Assembly: GCA_029972225.1 (NCBI GenBank)
Contig: CP124756.1
Location: 3,082,001 to 3,146,000 of the forward strand
DNA: 64,000 bases
Reading direction: 5' to 3'
DNA from: Candidatus Thiothrix putei
GTDB taxonomy: Bacteria > Pseudomonadota > Gammaproteobacteria > Thiotrichales > Thiotrichaceae
Part shown: piece by piece, positions 25,532-36,838 of the stretch
Numbering within the stretch: the first letter of the stretch is position 1
Layout: each line of letters opens with the position of its first letter
The notes under the pieces: model-generated
What the model saw: only the letters and a program-made list of their open reading frames with translations
Databases searched by the model: none
What the model was told of the DNA's origin: nothing
Program-made: the position numbers and the translations under genes

Positions 25532-26575
25532 ATGGATTCAAGCAAACCCTCTCTAACTTACCGTGATGCTGGCGTTGATATTGATGCAGGCAATAATCTG
25601 GTAGAACGTATTAAACCCCTCGCACAACGCACTAAACGTCCTGAAATGTTGGGAGGCTTAGGTGGTTTTGGCGCACTAATGTCGATTCCCTCCCACTACA
25701 AGCACCCCGTACTGGTTTCCGGCACAGATGGTGTGGGCACAAAACTTAGATTGGCGATAGACACTGGCATTTACGATACCATCGGCATCGACTTAGTGGC
25801 CATGTGTGTCAACGATATTATTGTTAGTGGCGCAGAACCGCTGTTTTTCCTCGACTACTATGCCACTGGCAAGCTTGATGTGGATGTCGCGGAAAAAGTC
25901 ATTGGCGGCATTGCAGAAGGTTGCTCTCAAGCAGGTGCTGCACTTGCAGGTGGCGAAACCGCCGAAATGCCGGGCATGTATCACGGCGATGATTTCGACC
26001 TTGCTGGCTTCTGCGTCGGCGTCGTCGAGCGTGACAATATTCTGGATAACTCCCGCGTCCACCGTAACGACGTCTTGATTGGCCTTGCATCCAGCGGCCC
26101 ACACTCCAACGGCTATTCCCTCATCCGTAAAATTCTCGAAGTCAGTGGTGCATCGCTGGATGACCCCTTTGGTGACAGCACGTTAGGACGTACTTTATTA
26201 GAGCCGACGCGCATTTACGTCAAAGCTATCCTCGGTTTGATGCGGCGTTATGACCTGCACGCAGTTGCGCACATCACCGGCGGTGGCTTGACTGAAAACT
26301 TGCCGCGTGTTCTGCCTGCCCGCACCAAAGCCAAAATCAGCTTAAGCAGTTGGCAACGGCCGGAGATTTTTAACTGGTTGCAAGCACAAGGCGGTGTTTC
26401 TGAGGAAGAAATGCTGCGTACCTTCAATTGTGGCATTGGTATGATTCTAGTCATTCCAGCCGACAAATCCGAAGAAATCATCAGTACCTGCCGCCTCGAA
26501 AACATCAAGGCATGGCAAATTGGTGCAATGGATACCTCAGACAGCGATACCCCCTTTGTTGAATATGTCGCTTAA
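25532..26575 (+). CDS. purM: Phosphoribosylformylglycinamidine cyclo-ligase
   Basis: 347 residues. It makes aminoimidazole ribotide from FGAM with ATP, the fifth step of purine synthesis. Family stretches: [20 protein letters not shown] at the start, [36 protein letters not shown] and [15 protein letters not shown]. The start was chosen because this ATG gives the usual N-terminus and the promoter's predicted start site would leave only about 3 nt before the earlier ATG. The gene overlaps purN by 11 nt. Confidence 0.96.
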   Translation: MDSSKPSLTYRDAGVDIDAGNNLVERIKPLAQRTKRPEMLGGLGGFGALMSIPSHYKHPVLVSGTDGVGTKLRLAIDTGIYDTIGIDLVAMCVNDIIVSGAEPLFFLDYYATGKLDVDVAEKVIGGIAEGCSQAGAALAGGETAEMPGMYHGDDFDLAGFCVGVVERDNILDNSRVHRNDVLIGLASSGPHSNGYSLIRKILEVSGASLDDPFGDSTLGRTLLEPTRIYVKAILGLMRRYDLHAVAHITGGGLTENLPRVLPARTKAKISLSSWQRPEIFNWLQAQGGVSEEEMLRTFNCGIGMILVIPADKSEEIISTCRLENIKAWQIGAMDTSDSDTPFVEYVA

Positions 26576-27230
26576 TAACACAACAGCACTACCGAATCTG
26601 GTCGTGCTGATTTCTGGCAGCGGCAGTAATCTGCAAGCACTCATCAAGGCGATCCACACGGGTCGCTTGGCAGCGCGGATTACGGCTGTCATCAGCAACC
26701 GTGCGGATGCTTATGGATTACAACGGGCAGCAGAGGCTGATATTCCGACGGCAGTATTAAGTCATCAAGACTTTGCCAGTCGCGAAGCATTTGACCAAGC
26801 CTTACAACAGCGCATTGACGCTTACCAACCTGATTTGGTGGTATTGGCAGGTTTTATGCGCATTCTCACGCCCGGTTTTGTACGCCACTATGAAGGACGG
26901 ATGCTCAACATCCACCCCTCTCTCTTGCCCTTGTACAAAGGCATCCACACCCATCGGCGCGTACTGGAAGATGGCGGTCATGAACACGGTGTGAGTGTGC
27001 ATTTTGTCACCCCAGAATTGGATGGCGGCCCTGTGATTATGCAGGCCAAAGTTCCGGTATTACCAAGCGATACAGAAGCAAGTCTGGCGCAACGCATTCA
27101 AACGCAAGAACACGTTATTTACCCACAAGTGGTGAAATGGTTCGTGGAAGGCAGGCTTAAACTAGCAGACAATCAGGCAACATTGGATGGAAACGCGCTA
27201 ACACGTCCCATCCAACATCTCAGCGTTTAA
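26565..27230 (+). CDS. purN: Phosphoribosylglycinamide formyltransferase (folate-dependent)
   Basis: 221 residues. It transfers the formyl group of 10-formyl-tetrahydrofolate to GAR in purine synthesis. The phosphate loop is [12 protein letters not shown] near the start. The catalytic triad is Asn115 and His117 ([12 protein letters not shown]) and Asp153 (PELDGGPVI). The ATG giving MSLNNTT lies inside the purM end, an 11-nt overlap, so the two are translationally coupled. The stop abuts convergent ppnP. Confidence 0.97.
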   Translation: MSLNNTTALPNLVVLISGSGSNLQALIKAIHTGRLAARITAVISNRADAYGLQRAAEADIPTAVLSHQDFASREAFDQALQQRIDAYQPDLVVLAGFMRILTPGFVRHYEGRMLNIHPSLLPLYKGIHTHRRVLEDGGHEHGVSVHFVTPELDGGPVIMQAKVPVLPSDTEASLAQRIQTQEHVIYPQVVKWFVEGRLKLADNQATLDGNALTRPIQHLSV

Positions 27231-27542
27231 TCAACCAAAATGGCATACGTAGTGCAGGTCTTCTAAAGTTTCAATATCGAACGATGAGTTCGCACCCACC
27301 TCGAACGATTGACCACCTGCATACGCTGTCCATGTTTCAGTGCCAGCCAAACGGACGTTACAACGACCTTGCAGCAACTCCATGATTTCCGGCGCACCGG
27401 TATTGAAGGTCAGCGTAGATGGTAAAATAACGCCAACGCTTTTACGCGTACCATCCGCCAACGTTACCGTGTGGCTGACACACTTACCATCAAAATACAC
27501 ATTAGCGGTTTTGTTAACGCTGACATTCTCAAACTGACTCAT
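27231..27542 (-). CDS. ppnP: Pyrimidine/purine nucleoside phosphorylase PpnP (YaiE/DUF1255)
   Basis: 103 residues, a small cupin. PpnP splits many nucleosides to base and ribose 1-phosphate. Conserved features: [20 protein letters not shown], then [15 protein letters not shown], and a cupin end ([18 protein letters not shown]). The ATG was chosen because AAGGAAG lies about 5 nt upstream; the frame extends 14 codons farther with no similarity. Convergent with purN. Confidence 0.93.
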   Translation of the reverse strand: MSQFENVSVNKTANVYFDGKCVSHTVTLADGTRKSVGVILPSTLTFNTGAPEIMELLQGRCNVRLAGTETWTAYAGGQSFEVGANSSFDIETLEDLHYVCHFG

Positions 27543-27570
27543 AAACTTCCTTTGTAGATGAAGGGGTAAA

Positions 27571-28914
27571 TTACTGACCTGCAATGGTCATCTTATCAAT
27601 CAAAATCGAACCGGTACGGATACTACCACGCTCATCCACATCATCACCGATCGCGACAATGCCTTTGAACATATCCTTTAGATTGCCCGCAATGGTTACT
27701 TCCTCAACAGGGTGCACAATCATGCCATTTTCAACCCAGTAACCCACTGCACCCCGCGAATAGTCACCGGTAATGCCGTTAATACCATTACCGATTAACT
27801 CCGTGACCATCAGGCCAGTACCCATTTCTGCCAACAGATCAGGAAAGCTCTTGCCTGTATCCGCCAACAATAAATTGCTGGCACCACTCGCACTACCGGT
27901 ACTTTGCATTCCCAATTTGCGAGCGCTGTAGCTGCCAAGGAAATAGCCCTGAATAACGCCATCTTTCACAATGTCACGCGCTTGCGTTGCCACCCCTTCC
28001 GCATCGTAAGAACGGCTACCCAGTGCTTGACGAATAAAGGGATCTTCATGCAATTGCACGAAATCGGGGAAGGCTTGTTGTCCCATGGAATTCAGCAAAA
28101 AGCTGGCCTTGCGGTATTGCGAACTACCACTGATGGCTGATACCAATTGCCCAATCAAGCCACGCGCCATTTGCGGCACAAATAATATAGGCGCTTCACG
28201 GGTGGACAATGAACGTGCATTCAAACGCCGCACTGTGCGTTGCGCCGCTTCTGCCCCCACGCTATCCGCAGACTCCAATAAGCTTGGTACACGCGACACG
28301 CTGTACCAATAATCGCGCTGCATGGACTCACCTTCTTGCGCCACCACCGAACAACTCAGGGAATGCCGCGTGCTATGGTTGATCCCCATGAAACCGTGTG
28401 AATTGGCGTACAAGCTCATACCCGCGTAGCTATCCACACTCGCGCCTTCGCTATTGGTGATGCGGGCATCGTGCTCACGCGCTACCGCTTCGGTTTGCAG
28501 CGCCATGTCAATCGCCATGTCTGCGTCCAGTTCCCACGGGTGGTACAAGTCCAGCTTAGGAAATTCCGTTGCCATGCGTTCCGCATCAGCCAAACCATTG
28601 AAAGCATCTTCCGAGGTATAACGTGCAATCCGGCAGGCCGCATCCAAGGTATCCGCCAACGCTTGCGGCGAAAAATCCCCCGTAGAGGCATAGCCTTTGC
28701 GATGCCCAAAGTAAACCGTGAGATTAATGCCCTGATCGCGGTGGTACTGCAACTTATCAACCTGCCCCATGCGTACTTCGACGGAAAGCCCCGTCCCCTT
28801 GTCAAGGTCAAGTTCGGCAGCCGTCGCACCTTTGGCTTTAGCCGCAGCCAGCACATGCTCCGCCATCGCCTGAAATTCGGTCGCAATGTCGAAACGGTTT
28901 TCGAGTTCAATCAT
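27571..28914 (-). CDS. pmbA: Metalloprotease-like protein PmbA (TldE)
   Basis: 447 residues, partner of TldD in the heterodimeric TldD/TldE protease that matures microcin B17 and degrades the antitoxin CcdA in E. coli. TldE has the same fold but no zinc site. The sequence shows the family features [19 protein letters not shown], then RNARSL-like and [20 protein letters not shown], and [10 protein letters not shown] near the end; no HExxxH is seen. It is 11 nt downstream of tldD on the same strand. Confidence 0.95.
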   Translation of the reverse strand: MIELENRFDIATEFQAMAEHVLAAAKAKGATAAELDLDKGTGLSVEVRMGQVDKLQYHRDQGINLTVYFGHRKGYASTGDFSPQALADTLDAACRIARYTSEDAFNGLADAERMATEFPKLDLYHPWELDADMAIDMALQTEAVAREHDARITNSEGASVDSYAGMSLYANSHGFMGINHSTRHSLSCSVVAQEGESMQRDYWYSVSRVPSLLESADSVGAEAAQRTVRRLNARSLSTREAPILFVPQMARGLIGQLVSAISGSSQYRKASFLLNSMGQQAFPDFVQLHEDPFIRQALGSRSYDAEGVATQARDIVKDGVIQGYFLGSYSARKLGMQSTGSASGASNLLLADTGKSFPDLLAEMGTGLMVTELIGNGINGITGDYSRGAVGYWVENGMIVHPVEEVTIAGNLKDMFKGIVAIGDDVDERGSIRTGSILIDKMTIAGQ

Positions 28915-28925
28915 GGTGGTTATCC

Positions 28926-30374
28926 TTATGCTGTCGCTGTGCCGCCGACGGTTAAACCGTCAACCCGAAGTGTTGGTTGACCCACGCCCACGGGTACGCT
29001 TTGCCCATCTTTACCGCACACGCCGATGCCGGTATCCAGTTGCAAATCATTGCCGACCATGCTGACACGGGTTAATACATCCGGGCCATTGCCAATCAGC
29101 GTGGCATTTTTCAACGGCTTGCCAAGCTTGCCGTTTTCGATTTGATAAGCTTCAGAGGCAGAAAACACGAACTTACCCGACGTAATGTCGACTTGCCCGC
29201 CAGAGAAATTGACGGCGTAAATGCCTTTATCGACTGAAGCAATGATTTCAGCAGGGTCATACTCACCCGCCCGCATGTAAGTATTGGTCATGCGCGGCAT
29301 TGGCAAGTTGGCGTAAGACTGACGGCGACCATTGCCGGTGGATTGCGTCCCCATCAACGCCGCATTCTGACGGTCAAATAAATAACCTTTGAGAATGCCG
29401 TCTTCAATCAGCGTCGTGCATTGGGTTTGTGTACCCTCATCATCCACGCTTAAGGAACCACGACGCTGTTCGAGCGTACCATCATCCACCACCGTAATCC
29501 CTTTAGCGGCGACTTGTTCACCGATACGCCCCGCAAACGCTGATGTCCCTTTGCGGTTGAAATCGCCCTCTAAACCGTGACCGATCGCTTCGTGTAGCAA
29601 TACACCCGGCCAGCCATTGCCTAACACAACGGTCATATTCCCAGCCGGGGCTGCTTCTGCATCCAAATTGATTAACGCCTTACGTACAGCCTCTTCGGCA
29701 TATTCTTGCGCTTTATTCCCATTGAGGAAAAAATCGAGGTTGAAACGCCCGCCACCACCTGCGGTTGCACTTTCGGTTTGCCCGTTACGCTCCACAATCA
29801 CGGAAACGTTAGCTCGGACTAAGGGGCGGACGTCGGCGGTCATGCGTCCGGTTTCATCGACCACCAGAATGATTTCATGCACGGCAACCATATTTGCCAT
29901 CACTTGTTGCACATACGGGCTAGTAGCGCGGGCAATGCTGTCAATCTGACGCAGAAAACTGATTTTATCGTCTTCTGATAATGAATTTAGTGGGTCATCC
30001 ATACCATAAAGTGGACGTTGTGGCGTGCGCACTGTCCACGCATTAACGGAACCCGATTGCCCCGCACGGCTGATCGCTCGCGCGGCTTTCGCTGACTCCA
30101 ATAAAGCAGGTAGCGTAATTTCACCGCTATAAGCAAAGCCGGTTTGCTCACCACACACGGAGCGCACGCCAACACCTTGCTCAATGCTGTAGCTACCGCT
30201 TTTGATAATGCCTTCTTCCAAGCCCCACGATTCATAGCGGGCAGACTGGAAATACAAATCAGCCAAGGTCGTGTCTTTGGTTAAAAGCTGACTAAACACC
30301 TGTTCCAGATGCTGTTCACTCAGACCCGTCGGGGCAAAAAAAGCCTCGCGGGCAAAATCGTATGCCTGTTTCAT
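28926..30374 (-). CDS. tldD: Metalloprotease TldD
   Basis: 482 residues. It is the active subunit of TldD/TldE. The zinc motif [11 protein letters not shown] begins at residue 261, with His261, Glu262 and His266; a downstream Cys-containing segment supplies another ligand in the family. [16 protein letters not shown] and LPGxx-type C-terminal parts are conserved. The start overlaps the nitrilase stop by ATGA, so nit-tldD-pmbA form one transcript. Confidence 0.97.
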   Translation of the reverse strand: MKQAYDFAREAFFAPTGLSEQHLEQVFSQLLTKDTTLADLYFQSARYESWGLEEGIIKSGSYSIEQGVGVRSVCGEQTGFAYSGEITLPALLESAKAARAISRAGQSGSVNAWTVRTPQRPLYGMDDPLNSLSEDDKISFLRQIDSIARATSPYVQQVMANMVAVHEIILVVDETGRMTADVRPLVRANVSVIVERNGQTESATAGGGGRFNLDFFLNGNKAQEYAEEAVRKALINLDAEAAPAGNMTVVLGNGWPGVLLHEAIGHGLEGDFNRKGTSAFAGRIGEQVAAKGITVVDDGTLEQRRGSLSVDDEGTQTQCTTLIEDGILKGYLFDRQNAALMGTQSTGNGRRQSYANLPMPRMTNTYMRAGEYDPAEIIASVDKGIYAVNFSGGQVDITSGKFVFSASEAYQIENGKLGKPLKNATLIGNGPDVLTRVSMVGNDLQLDTGIGVCGKDGQSVPVGVGQPTLRVDGLTVGGTATA

Positions 30375-31207
30375 GATGTTCCTTGATTGATATTGTCTTT
30401 AGGGCAGCGGTGCGAGAGTACCGGGAACGTTTTGCGCGTTTGTTCCAACGCCTCAAGGTCGATGTCTGCTAACACCACCCCAGCACCTTTTTCGCACACA
30501 CCACGCACTCGCCCCCAGTAATCCACAATCATGCTGTGACCATAGGTGGTACGTCCGCTAACATGATAACCACCTTGTCCGGGGGCAACCACATAGCAGA
30601 GGTTTTCAATCGCACGGGCACGCAATAATACTTCCCAATGCGCTTTACCTGTCAATTCGGTAAACGCGGAGGGAATCACCAAAATTTGCGCCCCCTGCTC
30701 AGATAAGCGTCGATACAGTTCCGGGAAACGCAAGTCGTAACACACCGACATGCCAACTTTGCCAAACGGTGTATCCACAACCACTGGGGTGCTACCTGGT
30801 ACTGTGGTATCACTCTCGGTATACACTTCTTGGTTTTCACTGAGCATGACATCGAAGAGGTGAATTTTATCGTAACGCGCTACTACCTTGCCTTTATCAT
30901 CATACATCAGCGAGGCGGCATACGAACGCGCCGGATCGTCGGAACGAATCGGAATAGTACCCGCGACAATCCAAACACCGTACTTGCGTGCTTGCTGGCT
31001 AAGAAATGTCTGGATAGGCCCATTACCAAAGGTTTCTGCCACTTTCACCTTGTCAGCTTCATCTGCACCCATCATGGCAAAGGTTTCAGGCAACACCACC
31101 ATACCTGCGCCACGTGCTGCTGCTTCCTTAATCAACCGCCCGGCCTCCATCAAGTTAGCCTGAACTTGAGGGCCTGCTGCCATTTGTAGTGCTGCGATTA
31201 ACGCCAT
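30371..31207 (-). CDS. Carbon-nitrogen hydrolase (Nit1-like, probable deaminated-glutathione amidase)
   Basis: 278 residues of the nitrilase superfamily. The Glu-Lys-Cys triad is clear: Glu41 in VLPETFAMM, Lys114 in DKIHLFD and Cys156 in [13 protein letters not shown]. The RFPELYR after the Cys and the KIHLFDV region fit the Nit1/YbeM branch, which hydrolyses deaminated glutathione as metabolite repair. The start follows GGAGAATAAGC. It sits between yhdP and tldD, an order seen in other gammaproteobacteria. Confidence 0.88.
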   Translation of the reverse strand: MALIAALQMAAGPQVQANLMEAGRLIKEAAARGAGMVVLPETFAMMGADEADKVKVAETFGNGPIQTFLSQQARKYGVWIVAGTIPIRSDDPARSYAASLMYDDKGKVVARYDKIHLFDVMLSENQEVYTESDTTVPGSTPVVVDTPFGKVGMSVCYDLRFPELYRRLSEQGAQILVIPSAFTELTGKAHWEVLLRARAIENLCYVVAPGQGGYHVSGRTTYGHSMIVDYWGRVRGVCEKGAGVVLADIDLEALEQTRKTFPVLSHRCPKDNINQGTS

Positions 31208-31249
31208 GCTTATTCTCCACTTACTTGTATGCTTGACTTCATTGTCTGT

Positions 31250-34200
31250 TCAATGCGCTAAAACATCAACATCCGTCTTTTTGAATGGTGGTTTTAATTC
31301 GACGACTTCTGGTTTTTTCCATGAACCGGTGACCTGATAGCGCAGCCCACCTGCCGTTTGCAATTGATGTTCAGCACTTTTTTCGGTGAGTGAATTGAAC
31401 AGCAGCATCACAGCACCTCCCCCTAAACCACCGACCGCAGCCCCCACCACCGGCAAGGCAGAACGCAAGTTTGGTATCACCGTGACCGTGTGATGCAAGG
31501 TTTTGCGGTTAAGATCAAGGCTCCCCTCAATACCCGCCACCAACGCAGCGGCTTCGATGCGTGTGTCGTGTGTTTTCAGAATGCCATTTTCCAACTGAAA
31601 ACTGCCATTGATAGCATCAAAGGCTACCCCTTTGGCAGTCATATCCCGAAAATCCAAGGCCAAACGGTTCGGCAAGCGTTGCGTATTCAGCAAACCTAGC
31701 AAGCGTCCCAAACCGGGGTCGACATCCGCCAGACTACCCTTACCAAGCGTGGCATCAATCTCACCCGTCAAGTTGGCTAAAGCAAAACTAAAGGGTGCAC
31801 CTTGCCACTGTAAACGCGCATTGGCGTGTAACGAACCACCTTGCAGTGCAGCTTCCTTACCCGGTTCAGCCAAGAGCTTCCCAGGCTCAGCGATAGTTGC
31901 GGTAGCGGTCAGTTCAGTACGGGCAGTACCATCCGCATCCTTATACCAACGCCCATTGGAAGCTGATAAGTTCATCAGAGGGTGACGGATATTCAACGTC
32001 TCAATCAACAGTTCGTCACGCGATTTATTCAAGTTGAGAATCAAGTGCTGAAGTGGAAAATCCCCCTTCCGGCAATCCGTGCAAGTGAAACGCATGGAGG
32101 GGAAGTCCGTCGGAGACAGCCCCGTTCCCGCCGTCGATTTGTTACCCGGCAGGTGTTCGCCCAGTTGATCAAGATCAACACCCTGCAAATCAATATTCAC
32201 ACGCCCACTTGCCAACGCGTTGAACGGCAGGTGAACATTGGCTTGTAATTTATCCGCACGTATATGGGCTTTGAGAATATCGGAACCACTCACCCGCACA
32301 TCCGCTTTGCCCAACGACTGCTTGCCCAACAGTAGACGACCAACACTCAGGTCGGCTTGCAGCTCAAGTGGTGGTGCAGCCGAGGCAGTGCCTCCTCCCG
32401 TTATCAGCCCCAAACCTTGCCATGCCAGTAAATCGAATTCTGCCAATGCCCCACCAAGCTGAATACCACGAGTCGGCAGACTGACAGGTTTATCATCGAA
32501 ACGAATGCCGATAGCGGGAAGCTGCTCACCCTTATGTGGCAAACGTGCGTTTATCCCCAACTGTTTACCCAATGCGACCGCTGCTTTCCAAGGTTGCGCG
32601 GAATCAAACGGTAATTCAACGTCTACCGCTAACTCACGCGAATCAGACGCTACTTTCCCAAAAGGCGACGGCAGAGTAATCCCGACCCCTTGCAACTGAC
32701 TGCGAGCCGACACTGTCAAACGATTGAGTGCTTTACCTACTTTGACATTAAACGCAGGCAATTCCAAATGGGTATCCACTAGAGCAAAACCATGCAGGTA
32801 CTGGCGTAAGCTGGCTAAACTTTCAGGCAGAAATACACCGGGCTGCTGTTGCTGTTGTAAATCAACGCGAATAATTCCTTTAGCTTTATCGGTACTCGCC
32901 GCTAGTTTGAGCGGTTGTTGCCGGTATTGCCCTGTTGCGCCGGTGGCATCCACGCCATGCTGATCAAAATGCACATTACCCTTTAGTTGGGTAAAGGTCT
33001 GTTGGTATTCGGGGATCGAAAAACTGTTCCCCAACAAGCTAACCACGCCATCCACCGCCACGCCTTGTTGGTCTAACGTAGTCTTTTTCAGTGGCACATC
33101 CAGTTTCAGGCGCAAGGCTGAATCACCCGAAAAACGTGCGACTTGCATAAAATCACGCAACTGACGCCCAATCGATGCCTCTTGCAGATAATTCATGTGC
33201 GCCTGCAAATTGCCTTGTGTCTGCAAATCGAGTAACAGATGATTATCGTGCGTATGCATATTCGGAATAGCGACATTCCCCCCTGTCACCCCCAATTCCA
33301 TAATCCGCGCACTGTAGACGGTGGCATTCATATCAGCGTTATGAAAATGCAACTCCCCCTTTACCTCATGTGCAGCAGGCCATTCGGGTAAATACGCCAG
33401 TACCCCATTTTCAATGTCAAAACGAATGTCAAATACACCCGGCTTCTGCTGAAATGGAAAGTCAGCCGGATTTCCACGCAACACAAACTCACCTTTAGGC
33501 ACATAACCGTTCACAATCGCGGTTTTCAACCACTCTTCGGTGTTATCGGGAATAATCGCCGGAATATAATCACGCACATTATCCAAAATGCGACGTGTGG
33601 CAAAGGTCATGTTCAAGTCAATGTTTGGAGGCTGAGTAGTCGGCAGTGCCAGACTGCCCTGACCTTGCAGCGTAATATCCGGGTTTTCAGCTTTTAAATG
33701 ACTCAGTTGCCAATGCCAACCATCCGCTTTGACTTGCCACTCCAGCTCCGCTGCTAACGTATCCAAGCGTAACGTTTTTTCAAACCACTGCGGGTAACTC
33801 AACTTGCTATCGTTAATATTGACCTTAACGCTTCCACCTTCGTTTGCTGCGGTAAACGTTGCATTAATACCTTGCATCGCAGGAGCACGTGCATTGCCAG
33901 CCCAGCCCAAATGCTGAACCTCACCTTCACCACGAATATGCAACGGCTTACCCACTTCTGACTGGATAGTCGCATCCAACTTCAAACCACCCGCGTTTAC
34001 CCCGTATTGTTGCAGTACGGGTGATGGCAGTGCCGCAAGATTAAAAATATGAGTACGGGTATGCAAATTGCCAGCCCATTGCGTTGTACCATCGGCTTTA
34101 TCCACTTGATGCAACACCGCATCAACCCCCAAGGTTTCACCAATCGTGGGAGGAAACAAGGCATCGGCCTGCAAGGTGATTTCATTCGGTAAAATTTCAC

Positions 34201-34768
34201 CCATGAATTGCAGGTCACTGAGGGTTAACGTGCGATGATTCGTCACATCCATCCAATGGACAAAACCGCTGTTAATGCTAATACGTATGGGGGATTGGCG
34301 TTCAATATTCAGTACGGTATTTTTTTGCCCCGGCAACGGAAAAGTTAGACCCTGAATATCCGGCAATTCGTTAGCCTGCTGCCGTAGGATAAACTCCACT
34401 CCCTCCAACCGAATCTCAGCCGGTTGCAGCCGTAACGTCCGCAGACTTTCACGCCAATCCACCGTCAACGCCAGTTGGCGAATTTGGATGGGCGATTGCC
34501 CAGAACGTTCCGTCAATTGCAGATTTTCTAATACCCACAGCATATCGTCGCCGTCACTATCGACACGAATTTGCCCGATGCTGATCGGGTTGCCGATAAA
34601 ACTCGACAACTCTTCTTCTAGTATGCCTTTATAGTTGCCAACAAGCGGCAACCAGAGCTGCGCCAGCCCCACCAGCGCCACCAGAAAAATAGCCCAATGA
34701 AAAAAGAAAGTCAGTAGCAGGTAGGTGAGGCGTAATACAAAACCGCCCTGCCTCCTAGAGAAGTACAA
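31250..34768 (-). CDS. yhdP: YhdP-like AsmA-family envelope protein
   Basis: 1172 residues. A single N-terminal membrane helix (about 15-40) anchors a very long periplasmic region built of beta-strand repeats with alternating hydrophobic residues, as in the AsmA/TamB/YhdP group that bridges the envelope and moves phospholipids to the outer membrane. Segments such as LALTVDWRESLRTLRLQPAEI near the start and TRIEAAALVAGIEGSLDLNR near the end are typical. It overlaps the rng end by 14 nt, and rng-yhdP is a conserved pair. Confidence 0.9.
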   Translation of the reverse strand: MYFSRRQGGFVLRLTYLLLTFFFHWAIFLVALVGLAQLWLPLVGNYKGILEEELSSFIGNPISIGQIRVDSDGDDMLWVLENLQLTERSGQSPIQIRQLALTVDWRESLRTLRLQPAEIRLEGVEFILRQQANELPDIQGLTFPLPGQKNTVLNIERQSPIRISINSGFVHWMDVTNHRTLTLSDLQFMGEILPNEITLQADALFPPTIGETLGVDAVLHQVDKADGTTQWAGNLHTRTHIFNLAALPSPVLQQYGVNAGGLKLDATIQSEVGKPLHIRGEGEVQHLGWAGNARAPAMQGINATFTAANEGGSVKVNINDSKLSYPQWFEKTLRLDTLAAELEWQVKADGWHWQLSHLKAENPDITLQGQGSLALPTTQPPNIDLNMTFATRRILDNVRDYIPAIIPDNTEEWLKTAIVNGYVPKGEFVLRGNPADFPFQQKPGVFDIRFDIENGVLAYLPEWPAAHEVKGELHFHNADMNATVYSARIMELGVTGGNVAIPNMHTHDNHLLLDLQTQGNLQAHMNYLQEASIGRQLRDFMQVARFSGDSALRLKLDVPLKKTTLDQQGVAVDGVVSLLGNSFSIPEYQQTFTQLKGNVHFDQHGVDATGATGQYRQQPLKLAASTDKAKGIIRVDLQQQQQPGVFLPESLASLRQYLHGFALVDTHLELPAFNVKVGKALNRLTVSARSQLQGVGITLPSPFGKVASDSRELAVDVELPFDSAQPWKAAVALGKQLGINARLPHKGEQLPAIGIRFDDKPVSLPTRGIQLGGALAEFDLLAWQGLGLITGGGTASAAPPLELQADLSVGRLLLGKQSLGKADVRVSGSDILKAHIRADKLQANVHLPFNALASGRVNIDLQGVDLDQLGEHLPGNKSTAGTGLSPTDFPSMRFTCTDCRKGDFPLQHLILNLNKSRDELLIETLNIRHPLMNLSASNGRWYKDADGTARTELTATATIAEPGKLLAEPGKEAALQGGSLHANARLQWQGAPFSFALANLTGEIDATLGKGSLADVDPGLGRLLGLLNTQRLPNRLALDFRDMTAKGVAFDAINGSFQLENGILKTHDTRIEAAALVAGIEGSLDLNRKTLHHTVTVIPNLRSALPVVGAAVGGLGGGAVMLLFNSLTEKSAEHQLQTAGGLRYQVTGSWKKPEVVELKPPFKKTDVDVLAH

Positions 34769-36230
34769 CGTCGAAATGCTCCTGCGTATAAAGTGATTCT
34801 ACCTGCAAGCGAATCGGAATCCCCACGAATTGCTGCAACTCTGCCAAACTGTCGGATTCTTCATCCAGCAATAAATCCACCACCTCCTGCGAGGCCAGCA
34901 CCAACAATTCACGCGCATCAAACTGGCGCACTGCCCGCAAGATCTCACGGAACACTTCGTAACACACCGTTTCCGCGCTTTTGACAAACCCATTGCCGTT
35001 ACAACATGGACAAGGTTGACACAGAATATGTTCCAAACTTTCGCGGGTACGTTTGCGGGTCATCTCTACTAAACCGAGTGGTGAAACATCACACACATAG
35101 GTTTTGGCATAATCGCGTTCCAACGACTTTTCCAGCAACTTCAACACCTGTTGGCGGTGATCGTGTTGCAGCATGTCGATGAAGTCAATGATGATAATGC
35201 CGCCCAGATTACGCAACCGTAATTGGCGGGCAATGGTTTGTGCCGCTTCCAGATTGGTGCGAAAAATAGTTTCTTCCAGATTGCGACTGCCAACAAAACC
35301 ACCGGTATTCACGTCAATGGTCGTCATCGCTTCGGTTTGGTCGATGATCAAATAACCACCCGATTTGAGCGGCACTTTGCGTTGCAAGGCTTTCTGAATT
35401 TCTTCCTCCACGCCATGCAAATCAAAAATCGGGCGTTCACCGGGGTAATGATCAATGACACTCGCGAGATCAGGAATATATTTTTGGCTAAATTCAATCA
35501 CTTTAGTCGCTGTTTCTCGCGAATCAATTAATACTTTGCTGATTTTCTCCCCCACCATGTCACGCAAAACACGCAATACGAGTGGCAGGTCGGAATAGAC
35601 CAAGGTTGGCGCGGCTGACTCTAGTGATATTTTTGTAATACTTTCCCAGAGTTTGCGTAAAAACTTCATGTCACGCCGCAGGTCATCCTCGCTGATACCT
35701 TCGGCGGCAGTGCGCACGATATAACCGTGCTCATCACCAAATTCGGTTCTTAGCTGCTCAATGATTCCCCGCAAGCGTTCACGCTCGCTACCCTCTTCAA
35801 TTTTGCCGGAAACACCCACATTATTGTTATCCGGCATCAACACCAAAAAACGCGAGGGAATGGTAACATGCGTGGTCAAACGCGCTCCCTTTGTGCCTAA
35901 TGGGTCTTTAATGACTTGCACTAATAGCTTTTTGCCTTCGTACAAAAGTTCGCTGATTTGCAGCGTAGGACGAGGGATAGTGCTTTGAAATTCTTCGAGG
36001 GAAGGATGTGTCAAATCCGACGCATGTAAAAAAGCCGATTTTTCCAAGCCAATGTCGATGAAAGCCGCTTCCATCCCCGGTAATACCCGGCAAACTTTGC
36101 CTTTGTAAATGTTACCGACAATCCCTTTGCGGGTAGTACGCTCAATCAAAACTTCTTGTAAACAGCCATTTTCGAGTAAGGCAACCCGTGATTCTTGCGG
36201 GGTAACATTGATTAATAATTCTGCGCTCAT
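34755..36230 (-). CDS. rng: Ribonuclease G
   Basis: 491 residues. It processes the 5' end of 16S rRNA and degrades mRNAs. An N-terminal S1-like domain (IYKGKVCRVLPGMEAAFIDIG) is followed by the RNase E/G catalytic domain, whose IIIIDFIDML region and a second Asp bind Mg. CQPCPCCNGNGF resembles the Zn-link. The length excludes RNase E. Followed by yhdP with a 14-nt overlap; maf lies 26 nt upstream. Confidence 0.97.
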   Translation of the reverse strand: MSAELLINVTPQESRVALLENGCLQEVLIERTTRKGIVGNIYKGKVCRVLPGMEAAFIDIGLEKSAFLHASDLTHPSLEEFQSTIPRPTLQISELLYEGKKLLVQVIKDPLGTKGARLTTHVTIPSRFLVLMPDNNNVGVSGKIEEGSERERLRGIIEQLRTEFGDEHGYIVRTAAEGISEDDLRRDMKFLRKLWESITKISLESAAPTLVYSDLPLVLRVLRDMVGEKISKVLIDSRETATKVIEFSQKYIPDLASVIDHYPGERPIFDLHGVEEEIQKALQRKVPLKSGGYLIIDQTEAMTTIDVNTGGFVGSRNLEETIFRTNLEAAQTIARQLRLRNLGGIIIIDFIDMLQHDHRQQVLKLLEKSLERDYAKTYVCDVSPLGLVEMTRKRTRESLEHILCQPCPCCNGNGFVKSAETVCYEVFREILRAVRQFDARELLVLASQEVVDLLLDEESDSLAELQQFVGIPIRLQVESLYTQEHFDVVLL

Positions 36231-36256
36231 GAGTGTGCCTTTGTTGGTAATGATTG

Positions 36257-36838
36257 TTATAAGGTCTGGATGCCTGCTGTTGTCAGCAGTTGCGCCGTTT
36301 CAAACAGAGGTAACCCCATCACCCCAGAGTAGGAACCCTCTAAGCGTTCAACGAATACTGCACCAAGTCCTTGAATCGCATAGGCTCCTGCTTTGTCGCG
36401 TGGTTCACCACTTGCCCAGTATGCCAGAATTTCGGAGTCTGTGATGGTACGGAACTTAACCATACTGCGACTCAGCGCTACTTGTGTGCCTGTTACAGTC
36501 GTTAGTGCAACAGCGGTAAGAATCTCGTGCACTTGCCCCGACATTTGCCGCAGCATTTGTTGCGCGTGGGGGAAATCACGGGGTTTAACCAACAATTCGC
36601 CATTAAGAATGCCTAGCGTGTCCGAACCGAGTACCGGTAAGTTCCCTGAGCGCAGTCGAAGGGAAACCGTTTCCGCTTTCAGAATTGCTAAACGTTCCAC
36701 CAACGCTTCGGGTGTTTCTCCCAACAGCGGCGTTTCATCCACATCAGCCGTTTGCACCACAAAACGAATGCCAATTTGTGCCAATAATTCACTGCGACGG
36801 GGCGAAGCAGATGCAAGAATAAGCTGCGGGGCTTGCAT
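36257..36838 (-). CDS. maf: Maf-family nucleoside-triphosphate pyrophosphatase
   Basis: 193 residues. Maf/YhdE proteins hydrolyse dTTP, UTP and modified nucleotides to monophosphates. Conserved: LASASPRRSELLAQIG, GSDTLGILNGE, KPRDFPHAQQMLRQMSGQVH and DKAGAYAIQGLGAVFVERLEGSYSGVMGLP (quoted in part). A short palindromic repeat encodes SLRLRSGN just before the LPVLGSDT strand, in a place where the family varies in sequence. Adjacent to rlmH with one stop next to the next start. Confidence 0.95.
   Translation of the reverse strand: MQAPQLILASASPRRSELLAQIGIRFVVQTADVDETPLLGETPEALVERLAILKAETVSLRLRSGNLPVLGSDTLGILNGELLVKPRDFPHAQQMLRQMSGQVHEILTAVALTTVTGTQVALSRSMVKFRTITDSEILAYWASGEPRDKAGAYAIQGLGAVFVERLEGSYSGVMGLPLFETAQLLTTAGIQTL
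36642..36665. repeat. Short palindromic repeat inside maf
   Basis: TTCCCT and AGGGAA form a 6-bp inverted repeat around the core GAGCGCAGTCGA, identical to the core at 19875-19886 in recB. Here the coding strand reads it as S-L-R-L-R-S-G-N, a different frame from recB. The flanks differ from the recB copy yet stay complementary. Confidence 0.75.
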
